A DNA stretch of 64,000 bases from JACIYW01 sp014359745 (GTDB lineage Bacteria; Pseudomonadota; Alphaproteobacteria; Rhodobacterales; Rhodobacteraceae): contig JBNPWE010000003.1 in NCBI GenBank assembly GCA_050433985.1, positions 124,001 through 188,000 on the forward strand, read 5' to 3'. Positions within the stretch are counted from its first letter, which is position 1, and each line of letters begins with the position of its first letter. Below, piece by piece: positions 1 to 10,400 of this stretch. Under the pieces are notes generated by a model. The model had not been told where the DNA came from. It did not search any database and was given only the letters and a program-made list of their open reading frames with translations. The position numbers were made by a program, and so were the translations under genes.

Positions 1-118
1 CATATCGTCACGAAAGTGCAACTAACTGACGGAATGAGGTTGCCGACCCATAGTCACGGATAGGATTTGTTAGGATTCGCAATATATGGTATATAACAGC
101 GTAATGGGAGTTTTATAG

Positions 119-676
119 ATGCGGGGTACGCTGCACGAGACCTATGATGTTCATCGCGGAACCCAGCGGTTCCGCGAGTTGATCCTCTATATCTCTAAAG
201 AATGTCAGAACGACCATTGGTTTGGCGCCGTCAAACTAAATAAAATACTTTATTATTCAGATTTCCGGGCCTTCGAACGTTTTGGGGTGCCTTTGACCGG
301 CGTTCGCTATTTCCGCCTGCGCAACGGGCCAGCCCCAAAGATGCTTGTGCCCGTCCGTGACGAACTGGTGCGCGAACAAGCCTTGCGCATAGAAAGGCGT
401 CAGGTCGCGGATCATTACCAAGAGCGCCCTATCGCCCTTCGCGAGCCGGTGACAGAGCTATTTACGGCTGACGAGTTGGCCCTTGTTGACGAGGTCATAA
501 GAGACCTGTGGGACCAGACGGCAACAGAGGTTAGTGACGCATCTCACGACATTCGTTGGCTGGCGTTAAGAAACAAGGATCCCATGCCTTACGAACTGGT
601 GCATCTCTCTGGGGAGCCACTGTCAGGCGCAGAGCAATCAAGAACGCGAGAATTGGCCAGAGAACTTGGTTGGTAA
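119..676 (+). CDS. Panacea (SocA-like, formerly DUF4065) domain protein, putative antitoxin
   Basis: A 185-residue protein. The stretch around residues 35-75 (KLNKILYYSDF, then GVPLTG, YFRLRNGPAPKML) is the typical Panacea/SocA-like signature: a KLNK-LYYSDF helix followed by a GP motif. Known family members (SocA, GepA, PanA antitoxins) neutralise diverse small toxins encoded next to them. The start ATG has a GGGAG ribosome site nine bases upstream. The gene is visibly less GC-rich than the core genes and overlaps the next small gene by 11 bases, the usual toxin-antitoxin arrangement. The antitoxin role is inferred from family and context. Confidence 0.8.
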   Translation: MRGTLHETYDVHRGTQRFRELILYISKECQNDHWFGAVKLNKILYYSDFRAFERFGVPLTGVRYFRLRNGPAPKMLVPVRDELVREQALRIERRQVADHYQERPIALREPVTELFTADELALVDEVIRDLWDQTATEVSDASHDIRWLALRNKDPMPYELVHLSGEPLSGAEQSRTRELARELGW

Positions 677-977
677 CGGCTGGTCAGTAAGCGAGAGCGA
701 TGATTACGCGCGTGGGGTCGCTCAGTGCGGTGGTGCGCAGCAGGTCGATGAAGCTATTGCTCCGATCATCTACGCGCTGCACCGCCAACCTCTGGCCTTC
801 CCTGAGACTGAAATATCAGAGATTCGTCTTGCACGAACTCGACTTCGCTTCAACGGCCCGGATGTGACGCTGTCTCACTCGGTATGGTTCAAGGTCGACG
901 AAACCAATCGAGTAGTTGAATTGCTTTGGGTCGAATACTCACGACCAGACGACATGGATTGGGGCGAGAACGAGTAA
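666..977 (+). CDS. Small protein coupled to Panacea gene, putative toxin (RelE/ParE-like?)
   Basis: A 103-residue protein with no in-frame ATG near its beginning; a TTG overlapping the end of the Panacea gene by 11 bases is the most likely start, suggesting translational coupling. The sequence ends in two beta-strand-like runs (SHSVWFKVDETN and VVELLWVEYS), preceded by a helical ...AIAPIIYALHRQPLAF segment. That order (helices, then strands ending in a hydrophobic strand) recalls RelE/ParE toxins, but no catalytic residue can be pointed to. Position directly behind a Panacea antitoxin is the main reason for calling it a toxin. Alternative: an unrelated hypothetical protein. Confidence 0.5.
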   Translation: MVGNGWSVSESDDYARGVAQCGGAQQVDEAIAPIIYALHRQPLAFPETEISEIRLARTRLRFNGPDVTLSHSVWFKVDETNRVVELLWVEYSRPDDMDWGENE

Positions 978-1127
978 CCCTTCTGATAAACCAAAATTTG
1001 ACACGTTCAAGGAATACGCCCACCATAAACGAGTTGCAAGCGACCTGTGTTGGTCTGCGGCACTGACACCGAGCCGATGGGAGGCAATCTGTCGGATAGC
1101 TTACGCCCCGTCCGAGCGCGCCCCACC
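978..1127. other. Gap between toxin-like gene and ligase debris
   Basis: No credible gene. Short open frames continue on the plus strand but lack a start and recognisable motifs. This is probably the junction where the accessory pair was joined to the degraded ligase. Confidence 0.5.
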
Positions 1128-1425
1128 CTACCCCCCATCCCGCAACCGGAACCGCTGGATCTTGCCCGTCCGGATTTTCGGCGGGCCTTCGACGAAGGTC
1201 ACGCGGCGGGGGTATTTACAGGGGGTATTTACAGGGGGGCGATCGCGGCCTTGACGTGGTCTTGCAGGCGTTTGATCGTGGCGGCATCGTCCGTCACGCT
1301 CACGGCCAGCACCACGAAACCCTCGACGATCTGGCCGCGTTCCTCATGCCCGACAGCCCTATCCGCGCCTTCAGGCGGCGTCTGGAAAGCGCATCCGTGA
1401 TCTCTTACCCCGCGATGGCAATTGC
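1128..1425 (-). pseudogene. C-terminal remnant of an acyl-CoA ligase (AMP-binding)
   Basis: On the minus strand, broken frames encode the C-terminal lid domain of an AMP-forming acyl-CoA ligase: EITDALSR near 1390-1410, RGQIVEGFVVLAVSV near 1330, IKRLQDHVKAAIAP near 1250, then RRVTFVEGPPKIRTGKIQR and a stop at 1128-1130. The GKIQR lysine region is the conserved A10 motif of the family. The frame is broken between HVKAAIAP and RRVTF by a 13-base tandem duplication plus one further base, and again near 1360. Everything upstream of the C-terminal domain is missing. No complete ligase of this kind remains in the window. Confidence 0.7.
1208..1233. repeat. 13-bp tandem duplication GGGGGTATTTACA x2
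   Basis: Two perfect, adjacent copies of GGGGGTATTTACA followed by a further G run. They fall inside the acyl-CoA ligase remnant, at the codons for the conserved ...AP-x-KYPRR stretch, and shift its frame. This looks like slippage or misalignment on the G tracts. Confidence 0.9.
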
Positions 1426-1553
1426 CTGTCCGCTGACCCCGCCCAAGACGTTGCGCACCCCGTCAAGCGCCACCGCGATATCGTTCCAACAGGATAATGG
1501 CCGCGGATCGCCTTGGTCGATCCGGGGTCATTGCCCGCATCCGGCCCAATGTG

Positions 1554-2192
1554 TCATCCTGCACCACGCCGCAGAGCCGCCGCCAGCCCGCCGGTGCGGA
1601 TCAGGAAATCGACCACCTCGGGCACGCCCTTTCCCTGCCGCAGATTGGCCATCACGAAGGGCAGATCGCCGCGCGCCCGCGCAGCATCCGCGCGCAGAAG
1701 ATCGGGGTCAACCCCCACATGCGGCGCCAGATCGACCTTGTTGACGATCAGAAGATCAGATCGCGTCACCCCCGGCCCGCGCTTTCGCGGAATGTCCTGC
1801 CCGGCGGCGGTGTCGATGACATAGATAGAGATATCGGCCAGTTCCGGGCTGAAGGTGGCGGCCAGATTGTCGCCCCCCGATTCGATCAGGATCAGATCGA
1901 GATCGGGGATGGCGGCGCGAAATTCGGCAACGGCGGCCAGGTTGATGCTGGCATCCTCGCGGATCGCGGTATGCGGGCAGCCGCCGGTTTCCACGCCGCG
2001 AATGCGCTCAAGCGGCAGCGCCTGCGCGCGCATCAGGAACTCGGCATCCTCGCGTGTGTAGATATCGTTGGTGATGACCGCCATCGAACAGCGGTCGCGC
2101 AGGGCGCGGCACAATTGCTCGGTCAGCGTGGTCTTGCCCGCGCCAACCGGGCCGCCGATGCCGACGCGCAGGGGGCCATGGGGGCTTTTCAT
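1554..2192 (-). CDS. ureG: Urease accessory GTPase UreG
   Basis: A 212-residue SIMIBI-class GTPase that drives nickel insertion into urease together with UreD, UreF and UreE. The P-loop GPVGAGKT lies at residues 14-21; the metal-binding CPH motif appears in VETGGCPHTAIRED, the ESGGDNL motif follows, and the guanine-recognition NKVD is near residue 150. Length is normal for the family. The start ATG overlaps the ureF stop by four bases, so it is the last gene of the ureDA-orf-BCEFG operon. Confidence 0.97.
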   Translation of the reverse strand: MKSPHGPLRVGIGGPVGAGKTTLTEQLCRALRDRCSMAVITNDIYTREDAEFLMRAQALPLERIRGVETGGCPHTAIREDASINLAAVAEFRAAIPDLDLILIESGGDNLAATFSPELADISIYVIDTAAGQDIPRKRGPGVTRSDLLIVNKVDLAPHVGVDPDLLRADAARARGDLPFVMANLRQGKGVPEVVDFLIRTGGLAAALRRGAG

Positions 2193-2830
2193 GTGCGAAA
2201 TATCCTTACTTCCAGGGTTTCATGGCGCATCGCCGCCAGGTCCGACCCGAAGGCAGCGCCGCCAATATCCGCCAGATCGGCAGCCGCTGCCTCTGCCGCC
2301 ACCGCCAGAATGGCCGGATGCAGGCCGGCCAGCACCGCCTGCCCAGCGGTCTGGCCCAGCGGAATGAAGCGCACGGCGGCCTGCACAAGGGTCGCGGCAA
2401 AGGCATGCAGATAAACTGCCGCCACCTCGGGCGCGGCCAGCCCCAGCCCGCGCGCCGCCGCGCCGACGGCCACGGGATAGGCCAGCGGCGGCAGGTCGCG
2501 CCCGTCAATGGCATTCACCGTGGCCACAAAGGCCGCGCCCTGGTCCATCGTCTCGGCGCGGCGTTCGCGCGAGGCGGCCAGCGCAGCGGCGAGATCCGAC
2601 AGCTCCGCCAGATTGCCGCCCTTCAGCGCCAGCGCCAGCAGGATCGCATCCGACCGCCCCGACCCGAAGATCAGCACATCGCCCAGCCAGCGTCCAAGGC
2701 TGTCGCCCCCGGCAACCGCGCCCGACACCATCGCCGCCTCCAACCCATGCGAATAGGCATAGCCGCTGACCGGAAATCCGGGCGACAACCATTGCACCAG
2801 CTTCAGGCGGGCCGCGTCAGCCGTGGTCAT
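2189..2830 (-). CDS. ureF: Urease accessory protein UreF
   Basis: About 213 residues beginning MTTADAARLKLVQWLSPGFP. The LSPGFPVSGYAYSHGLE region is the conserved N-terminal UreF signature, and the rest is the expected Ala-rich all-helical protein. UreF docks on UreD and acts as the activator/gate for UreG during nickel delivery. An upstream in-frame ATG at 2872 would lie deep in ureE; the 2830 start, overlapping the ureE end by 14 bases, fits the family's N-terminus better. Four-base overlap with ureG. Confidence 0.93.
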   Translation of the reverse strand: MTTADAARLKLVQWLSPGFPVSGYAYSHGLEAAMVSGAVAGGDSLGRWLGDVLIFGSGRSDAILLALALKGGNLAELSDLAAALAASRERRAETMDQGAAFVATVNAIDGRDLPPLAYPVAVGAAARGLGLAAPEVAAVYLHAFAATLVQAAVRFIPLGQTAGQAVLAGLHPAILAVAAEAAAADLADIGGAAFGSDLAAMRHETLEVRIFRT

Positions 2831-3323
2831 GGCTGTGCCCGTGATCATGCCCCATGGTGCGCCCATGTCCATAGGCGCCGCCTTCGGGCCGGAACGGCGC
2901 GATCACCGCCTCCACCCCCGCCCCCAACTGGCGTAGCATCGCTTCCAGCACATGATCGCGCCGGATCAAAAGCCTGCCCTTTTCCACCTGACAGGGCGTG
3001 TGCCGGTTGCCGATATGCCAGGCCAGCCGCGCCAGATCGCCACTCACCGCCAAAAGCGGCTCCGCCGCCGCCGCGACCGCGACATGCCGCCCGTCGGTCA
3101 ACACCAGCGCGTCGCCATCCTCAAGGCTGACCACCGCGTCCAGATCGACCAGAAACGCCAGCCCGCCCTCGGCCACCAGCCGCTTGCGCCGCAGCATCCG
3201 CGCCTCATACTCCAGCACCACCCGGTCAACGGCCCCGTCCCAGGTTCCGGCGCGCGCGACCGCCTGCGCACAGGCGTGATCCGATTCTGCGTCAACATGC
3301 GCCATGTCGATCCGTTCGCTCAT
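2817..3323 (-). CDS. ureE: Urease accessory nickel metallochaperone UreE
   Basis: A 168-residue protein with the UreE N-terminal domain and the nickel-domain motif GNRHTPCQ followed by the conserved RRDHVLEAML histidine helix. The C-terminus is His-rich (GHGRTMGHDHGHSHDHG), typical of nickel-storing UreE proteins. It delivers Ni(II) to UreG. Its ribosome site GAGAGG is contributed by the end of an intergenic repeat element lying directly upstream (3326-3347). Confidence 0.95.
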   Translation of the reverse strand: MSERIDMAHVDAESDHACAQAVARAGTWDGAVDRVVLEYEARMLRRKRLVAEGGLAFLVDLDAVVSLEDGDALVLTDGRHVAVAAAAEPLLAVSGDLARLAWHIGNRHTPCQVEKGRLLIRRDHVLEAMLRQLGAGVEAVIAPFRPEGGAYGHGRTMGHDHGHSHDHG

Positions 3324-3325
3324 GC

Positions 3326-3347
3326 CATCCTCTCGAAAAAAATACTC
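3326..3347 (-). repeat. GAGTATTT intergenic element, TTTTCGAGAGGATG subtype
   Basis: Read on the minus strand it is GAGTATTT, an extended T run, then CGAGAGGATG. It sits between ureC and ureE, and its GAGAGG end is placed as a Shine-Dalgarno sequence five bases before the ureE ATG. Other copies of this subtype are at 26016, 31618, 42741 and 49473. Confidence 0.85.
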
Positions 3348-3377
3348 AAAAAAACCCTCACCGCCCGCGCGTCGGCC

Positions 3378-5084
<1,707 letters not shown>

Positions 5085-5086
5085 CG

Positions 5087-5392
5087 TCAAAGATCTCCCA
5101 TCACCTGGCCGTTGAACCCATAGACCCGCCGCGCGCCGCCATAGGCGATCAGCCGCACCTCGCGGCGCTGGCCGGGTTCGAAGCGCACGGCGGTGCCTGC
5201 GGCGATATCAAGGCGCATGCCGCGCGCGGCGGCGCGGTCAAAATCCAGGCCCGGATTGACCTCGGCGAAATGATAATGGCTGCCGACCTGCACGGGGCGG
5301 TCGCCGGTGTTGGCAACCTCCAGCGTGATCGCCGCGCGCCCGGCGTTCAGGGTGATGGTACCCGGCGCGCATATCACCTCGCCCGGTATCAT
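5087..5392 (-). CDS. ureB: Urease beta subunit
   Basis: A 101-residue separate beta subunit beginning MIPGEVICAPGTITLNAGR, with the conserved VQVGSHYHFAEVN and RLDIAAGTAVRFEPGQ stretches and the C-terminal GFNGQVMG. It forms the structural (ABC)3 complex with UreA and UreC. The start overlaps the stop of the small upstream His-rich gene by four bases (ATGA), which decides the start. Confidence 0.97.
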   Translation of the reverse strand: MIPGEVICAPGTITLNAGRAAITLEVANTGDRPVQVGSHYHFAEVNPGLDFDRAAARGMRLDIAAGTAVRFEPGQRREVRLIAYGGARRVYGFNGQVMGDL

Positions 5393-5550
5393 TTGCGGCC
5401 CCGCGCCAGCCAGTAGCCAACGGCACCTGCGGCCAGAACCGCGGCGGTGCCGATCCACAGCCCTTCCACCCCGTGGGGGTGATGGTGCGCGCCGTCATGG
5501 GCAAGCGCGGCGGTGGGCACAAGAAGCAAGGCGGCGACGACATATCTCAT
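5389..5550 (-). CDS. Small His-rich membrane protein within urease operon
   Basis: A 53-residue protein, MRYVVAALLL... . Residues 1-17 form a signal peptide or first hydrophobic helix ending in ALA; a short HDGAHHHPHG segment (residues 18-27) follows, then a second hydrophobic helix (about 31-48) and a basic tail LARGRK. It begins 13 bases after ureA and ends in a four-base overlap with ureB, so it is certainly inside the operon and probably translated. The histidine cluster would face the periplasm and could bind nickel; that is inference only. No family name can be assigned with confidence. Confidence 0.75.
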   Translation of the reverse strand: MRYVVAALLLVPTAALAHDGAHHHPHGVEGLWIGTAAVLAAGAVGYWLARGRK

Positions 5551-5562
5551 GGCGGTTTCCTT

Positions 5563-5865
5563 TCAGCGGATGGGGTGGTGGACGGTCACGAGTTTCGTGC
5601 CGTCGGGGAATGTGGCCTCTACCTGCACGGCCTCGATCATCTCGGGGATGCCGGGCATGCAGTGTTCGGCGCTGATCACGCCCGCGCCCGCCGACATGAG
5701 GTCAGCGACCGAGCGCCCCTCGCGCGCGCCCTCGACCACGAAATCGGATATCAGCGCGATGGCTTCGGGGTGGTTCAGTTTCACCCCCCGTTCCAGCCGC
5801 GACCGCGCGACCATGGCCGCCACGCTGATCAGAAGCTTGTCTTTTTCCCTTGGGCTTAAGCGCAT
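5563..5865 (-). CDS. ureA: Urease gamma subunit
   Basis: A 100-residue gamma subunit: MRLSPREKDKLLI start, RGVKLNHPEAIALI, and the C-terminal VQVEATFPDGTKLVTVHHPI are all family signatures. Structural subunit of the cytoplasmic urease. It lies 9 bases downstream of ureD and upstream of the small His-rich gene. Confidence 0.98.
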   Translation of the reverse strand: MRLSPREKDKLLISVAAMVARSRLERGVKLNHPEAIALISDFVVEGAREGRSVADLMSAGAGVISAEHCMPGIPEMIEAVQVEATFPDGTKLVTVHHPIR

Positions 5866-5874
5866 GGTTTCCCC

Positions 5875-6714
5875 TTATATCTGCCAGGTGCGGGGCAGAT
5901 CCGTGCCCCGCATGACCCCGAGTATTTGCTTGATCGCCCGGCGCAGCGGCCAGCCATCGGCGGCGCGCAGCCGCACCACGCATTTCCCATCCCAGGCCGA
6001 TGCTGCGGCCTCGACGTCTTCGGGCAGGGCGGCGCGCACGGGTTTCAGCGCATCTTCGGCCCCCTGTGCCACCAGCCAGAGGCTGGCAAATGCGCGCGCG
6101 CCCCCCAGAAGCGCGGGCGAAGCGGCCAGTGACGCGGGCGTCAGGCGCAGCGGTTCCACCAGCGCCAGCGCCCCGCCGCGCCGCACCTCTCGCCAGTCGG
6201 TGAAGGAAAGATCGCGGATCACCTCGCCCATCGCGGCGCGGCCCAGCACCACCGTTTCAACCATCACCAGCCGGGCATCGGTGGCCATGGAAACACAGGT
6301 GCGCCGCGCCAGCGATGCGTGATCGAACAGGATGGTTTCCTGCGGCAACCAGTCAAGCCGCGCCCCCGCGCCGATGGAAAGGGTCACCGATACCTCGGCC
6401 TGCCCGCCCGAACTGGCCCCGCCCAAACTGGCATAAACCCGTTCCGCTGTCTGCGTGGTAGCCACGGCGGCCGCGCCCGCCCCCACATCCAGCGCATAGG
6501 CCAGCCGGTCGCCCCCGGTCAGCCCGCCGGCGGTGTTGAGGAACACCACCTCGGGCACCGCCGAATGCACCGATGGCAGCATCGCCTTGGCCGAACCGCG
6601 CTGATAAAGCCGGTCAAGCCGCACCCGCCCGCCGCGCAGTGACAGCGCCACATCGGCGGCGCCCTGCATGCGCTGCATCACCGGAACGGGGGGAACGGCA
6701 TCGAACATGCCCAA
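5875..6714 (-). CDS. ureD: Urease accessory protein UreD
   Basis: A 279-residue scaffold protein that binds apo-urease and forms the nickel tunnel with UreF. Diagnostic motifs: LNTAGGLTGGDRL near residue 60, TTQTAERVY, and WLPQETILFD. First gene of the urease operon; two possible starts (6714 and the second Met at 6708) are equally plausible. Confidence 0.95.
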   Translation of the reverse strand: MGMFDAVPPVPVMQRMQGAADVALSLRGGRVRLDRLYQRGSAKAMLPSVHSAVPEVVFLNTAGGLTGGDRLAYALDVGAGAAAVATTQTAERVYASLGGASSGGQAEVSVTLSIGAGARLDWLPQETILFDHASLARRTCVSMATDARLVMVETVVLGRAAMGEVIRDLSFTDWREVRRGGALALVEPLRLTPASLAASPALLGGARAFASLWLVAQGAEDALKPVRAALPEDVEAAASAWDGKCVVRLRAADGWPLRRAIKQILGVMRGTDLPRTWQI

Positions 6715-6785
6715 GCGATAACCGCCCGCCGCCCGACCCGCAGCACCGGCACCCCGCCGCAGGCCGGGGCCTGCCCGTTATTTGG

Positions 6786-6799
6786 ACATATGCCTATGT
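6786..6799. promoter_or_regulatory. Short inverted repeat upstream of ureD
   Basis: ACATA-TGCC-TATGT, a 5+5 inverted repeat, lies about 75 bases upstream of ureD in the only AT-richer stretch of the ureD/Lrp gap. It could be a binding site for a urease regulator. No regulator gene for it is in the operon. Confidence 0.3.
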
Positions 6800-6846
6800 T
6801 TGGGGCGCTTGTGCCGCTTTTGCGGGCAAGTCTGGAACGGCGCGGC

Positions 6847-7308
6847 CTACATCACCTCTTTCACCGCCTCCATGGTGACATAGGTCGAGGTTGACGCCAC
6901 ATGCGGCAGCGCCGAGATCTGTTCGGCCAGCACCTGCCGGTAGCTGACGATATCGCCGGTGCGTACCTTCAGCAGGTAATCGAACCCGCCCGCGATCATG
7001 TGGCATTGCTCGATCTCGGGCACCTGCAAGACGGCGCGGTTGAAGGCGCGCAGCGCCGCCTCGCGGGTATCCGACAGTTTCACCTCGACAAAGGCCACAT
7101 GCGCCAGCCCCATGCGCACCGGATCAAGCAGCGCGCGATAGCCGGTGATCACGCCCTCTTCCTCAAGCCTGCGCAGCCGGGCCTGCGTGGGCGATTTCGA
7201 CAGCCCGATGCGGCTGGAAAGTTCGGTCACGCTGATACGCCCGTCGGTGGCCATGACGCGGACGATGGCCTGATCGAAGCGGTCGAGCGTCACACTGTCA
7301 CTTTGCAT
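6847..7308 (-). CDS. Lrp/AsnC-family transcriptional regulator, probable PutR
   Basis: A 153-residue Lrp-type protein: an N-terminal winged HTH (residues about 10-60, ISVTELSSRIGLSKSPTQARLRRLEEEGVI) and a C-terminal RAM/AsnC effector domain (FVEVKLSD..., MIAGGFDYLLKVR). It is divergently transcribed from putA with a 101-base gap. In Alphaproteobacteria such a gene next to putA is usually the proline-responsive activator PutR; that role is inferred from family and position. Confidence 0.9.
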   Translation of the reverse strand: MQSDSVTLDRFDQAIVRVMATDGRISVTELSSRIGLSKSPTQARLRRLEEEGVITGYRALLDPVRMGLAHVAFVEVKLSDTREAALRAFNRAVLQVPEIEQCHMIAGGFDYLLKVRTGDIVSYRQVLAEQISALPHVASTSTYVTMEAVKEVM

Positions 7309-7367
7309 TGCATAATCCCTTTTATTCGGCGTTTTCGCCTGCCTTTTAGGATATTATCGGGACAAAA

Positions 7368-7381
7368 TGAAAGTAATTTCA
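7368..7381. promoter_or_regulatory. Candidate PutR operator in the lrp-putA intergenic region
   Basis: TGAAA-GTAA-TTTCA, a 5+5 inverted repeat in the AT-rich divergent region, 29 bases before the putA ATG. Position and AT-rich palindromic form suit an Lrp-type site. The putA ribosome site AAAGGAG follows downstream. Confidence 0.4.
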
Positions 7382-7409
7382 CGATATACTGGGCAATAAA
7401 GGAGCCCCC

Positions 7410-10400
7410 ATGCCCAACACCCCCCTGCACCCCCTGCGCGCCCGCATCCGGGCGCTGACGCTGGCCGATGAGGCGGCGCTGGTGGTCGATCTGACCGCCG
7501 ACGCCGGGTTTGACGCAGGCGCGCGCGCCCGCGTCGCCCGGTCTGGCGCCGCATTGGTGCGGCGCATCCGGTCGGGGGCCAAGCCGGGGCTGATGGAGGT
7601 GTTCCTGGCCGAATACGGCCTGTCCACCGATGAGGGCATATCGCTGATGTGCCTGGCCGAAGCGCTGTTGCGGGTGCCGGATGCCGAGACGATGGATGCG
7701 CTGATCGAGGACAAGATCGCGCCTTCTGACTGGGGTCGGCACCTTGGCCATTCGGCATCAAGCCTGGTCAATGCATCGACCTGGGCGTTGATGCTGACCG
7801 GGCGGGTGCTGGACGATGATCACCGGCCCGGCATCGCGGGGCATCTGCGCGCCGCGCTCAGGCGGCTGGGAGAGCCGGTGATCCGCACCGCCACCACCCG
7901 CGCGATGCGCGAAATGGGGCGGCAGTTCGTGCTGGGCGAAGATATCGGCGCGGCGATGGACCGGGCGCGGGGGATGGAGGCACGGGGATACAGTTATTCC
8001 TATGACATGCTGGGCGAGGCGGCGCGCACCATGGCCGACGCGCGCCGCTATCACCGCGCCTATGCGGATGCGATTGCCGCGATCGGCCGGGCGGCGGGGG
8101 GCGATATTCGCGCCAACCCCGGCATCTCGGTGAAACTGTCGGCGCTGCATCCGCGTTACGAGGTGGCGCAAAAGGCGCGGGTGATGGCGGAATTGCTGCC
8201 GCGCCTGACCGACCTGGCCCGGCAGGCGGCGTGCCTTGGCATCGGGTTGAACATCGACGCCGAAGAGGCCGACCGGCTGGATCTGTCGCTGGACGTGATC
8301 GCCGCCGCGCTGGCCGATCCCGAGCTGGCGGGGTGGGACGGGTTCGGCGTGGTGGTGCAGGCTTATGGCAAGCGCGCGGGGGCGGTGATCGACTGGTTGG
8401 GCGCGCTGGCCGAGGCCCATGACCGGCGCATCATGGTGCGGCTGGTCAAGGGCGCCTATTGGGATACAGAGATCAAGCGCGCGCAGGTGCTGGGCCTTCC
8501 CGATTTCCCGGTGTTCACGCGCAAACCCGCCACCGATGTGGCCTATATCGCCCATGCCCGAAAGCTGCTGGGAATGACCGGCCGCATCTATCCGCAATTC
8601 GCCACCCATAACGCCCATACCGTCGCCGCGGTCCTGGATATGGGGGCCGATCCGGCGGTCTATGAATTCCAGCGCCTGCACGGCATGGGCGAGGCGCTGC
8701 ATGATATCGTGATAGCCGATAATGCCACGCGCTGCCGCATCTATGCGCCGGTGGGCGCGCATCGCGACCTTTTGGCCTATCTGGTGCGCAGGCTGTTGGA
8801 AAACGGCGCGAATTCCAGTTTCGTCAACCAGATCGTCGATAAGGATGTGCCGCCCGAAGAGGTCGCCACCGACCCCTTCGCGGCACTGGCGCGCGCGTCC
8901 CTTCCCAACCCGGCGCTGCGGCGTGGCCCCGATCTGTTTCCGGACCGTGGCAATTCCAAAGGCTGGGATCTGACCGACGCCACCGATCTGGCGGAAATCG
9001 AGGCCGCCCGCGCCCCCCATCGCCGCGCTGAATTCACGGCGGCGCCGATCATCGCGGGGTCGGTCACGGGGGTGCCTCCGCGCGCGGCGGTAAACCCCGC
9101 CGACCCCGGCGACACGGTCGGGCGCGTGACCGATGCTGCGCCCGACGACGTGGAAACCGCCCTTGCCGCCGCCCGGACATGGGACGCGCCCGCAGCCGAC
9201 CGCGCCGCCGTGCTGCGCCGCGCCGCAGCACTTTATGAGGCCGATTTCGGCCCGATCTTTGCCATTCTGGCGCGCGAGGCGGGCAAGACACTGCTTGATG
9301 CGGTGGGCGAATTGCGCGAGGCGGTGGATTTCCTGCATTACTACGCTGCGGGCGCCGGGGCATTGGCCGCGCCGCCCTGCGGCACCTTCGCCTGCATCTC
9401 TCCCTGGAACTTTCCGCTGGCGATCTTTACCGGGCAGATCGCGGCGGCGCTGGCGGCGGGCAATGCCGTGATTGCCAAACCGGCCGAACAGACGCCGCTG
9501 ATCGCCGCCCTTGCCGTGCGGCTGCTCCACCGTGCGGGCGTGCCGGAGACGGCGCTGCAACTCTTGCCCGGCGACGGGGCGGTGGTGGGCGCGGCGCTGA
9601 CGTCCGACGCGCGCGTGGATGGCGTGGCTTTCACGGGCGGAACCGATACGGCGCTACTGATCCGCCGCGCCATGGCCAACCACCTTGCCCCCGGCGCGCC
9701 GCTGATCGCCGAGACCGGCGGGTTGAACGCGATGATCGTCGACAGCACCGCCCTGCCCGAACAGGCGGTGCGCGATGTGCTGGCCTCGGCCTTTCAATCG
9801 GCGGGGCAGCGCTGTTCGGCGCTGCGCTGTCTTTATGTGCAAGAGGACGTGGCCGACAGCTTTTGCGAGATGCTGTTCGGCGCGATGGATGAACTGACCC
9901 CCGGCAACCCCTGGGATCTGGCCACCGATACCGGCCCGGTGATCGATGCCGCCGCCGCCGTCAGCATCGGCGCCCATATCGACGCCGCCCGTGCCGATGG
10001 CCGGGTGATCAAACAGCTTGCCCGCCCGAAAACCGGGCATTTCATCCCCCCCACCGTGATCCGGGTGCCCGGCATCAGCGCCCTGAAACAAGAGGTCTTC
10101 GGCCCGGTCCTGCACCTTGCCACCTTCAGGGCCGACCGGATCGACAGCGTGATCAAGGCCGTAAACGCCACCGGTTACGGGCTGACCTTTGGCCTGCACA
10201 GCCGCATAGATGACCGGGTGCAGCAGGTGGTCGATCACGTCCATGTCGGCAACATCTATGTCAACCGCAACCAGATAGGGGCCGTGGTCGGCAGCCAGCC
10301 CTTCGGGGGCGAGGGGCTTTCGGGCACCGGGCCAAAGGCGGGCGGGCCGCACTATCTGGCCCGCTTTACCCGCACCCCGGCCCCCGCCACCCACCCTGAT

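Noticed and set aside
5916..5940. GAGTATTT inside ureD as a further repeat copy
   Set aside because: Lies within coding sequence with neither GC-rich module nor either 3' half; chance octamer.
7758..9560. Long minus-strand open frame (600 codons) opposite putA
   Set aside because: Shadow of putA in GC-rich DNA: Arg/His/Gly/Gln-rich, no family motif, and the plus strand encodes an unmistakable PutA.
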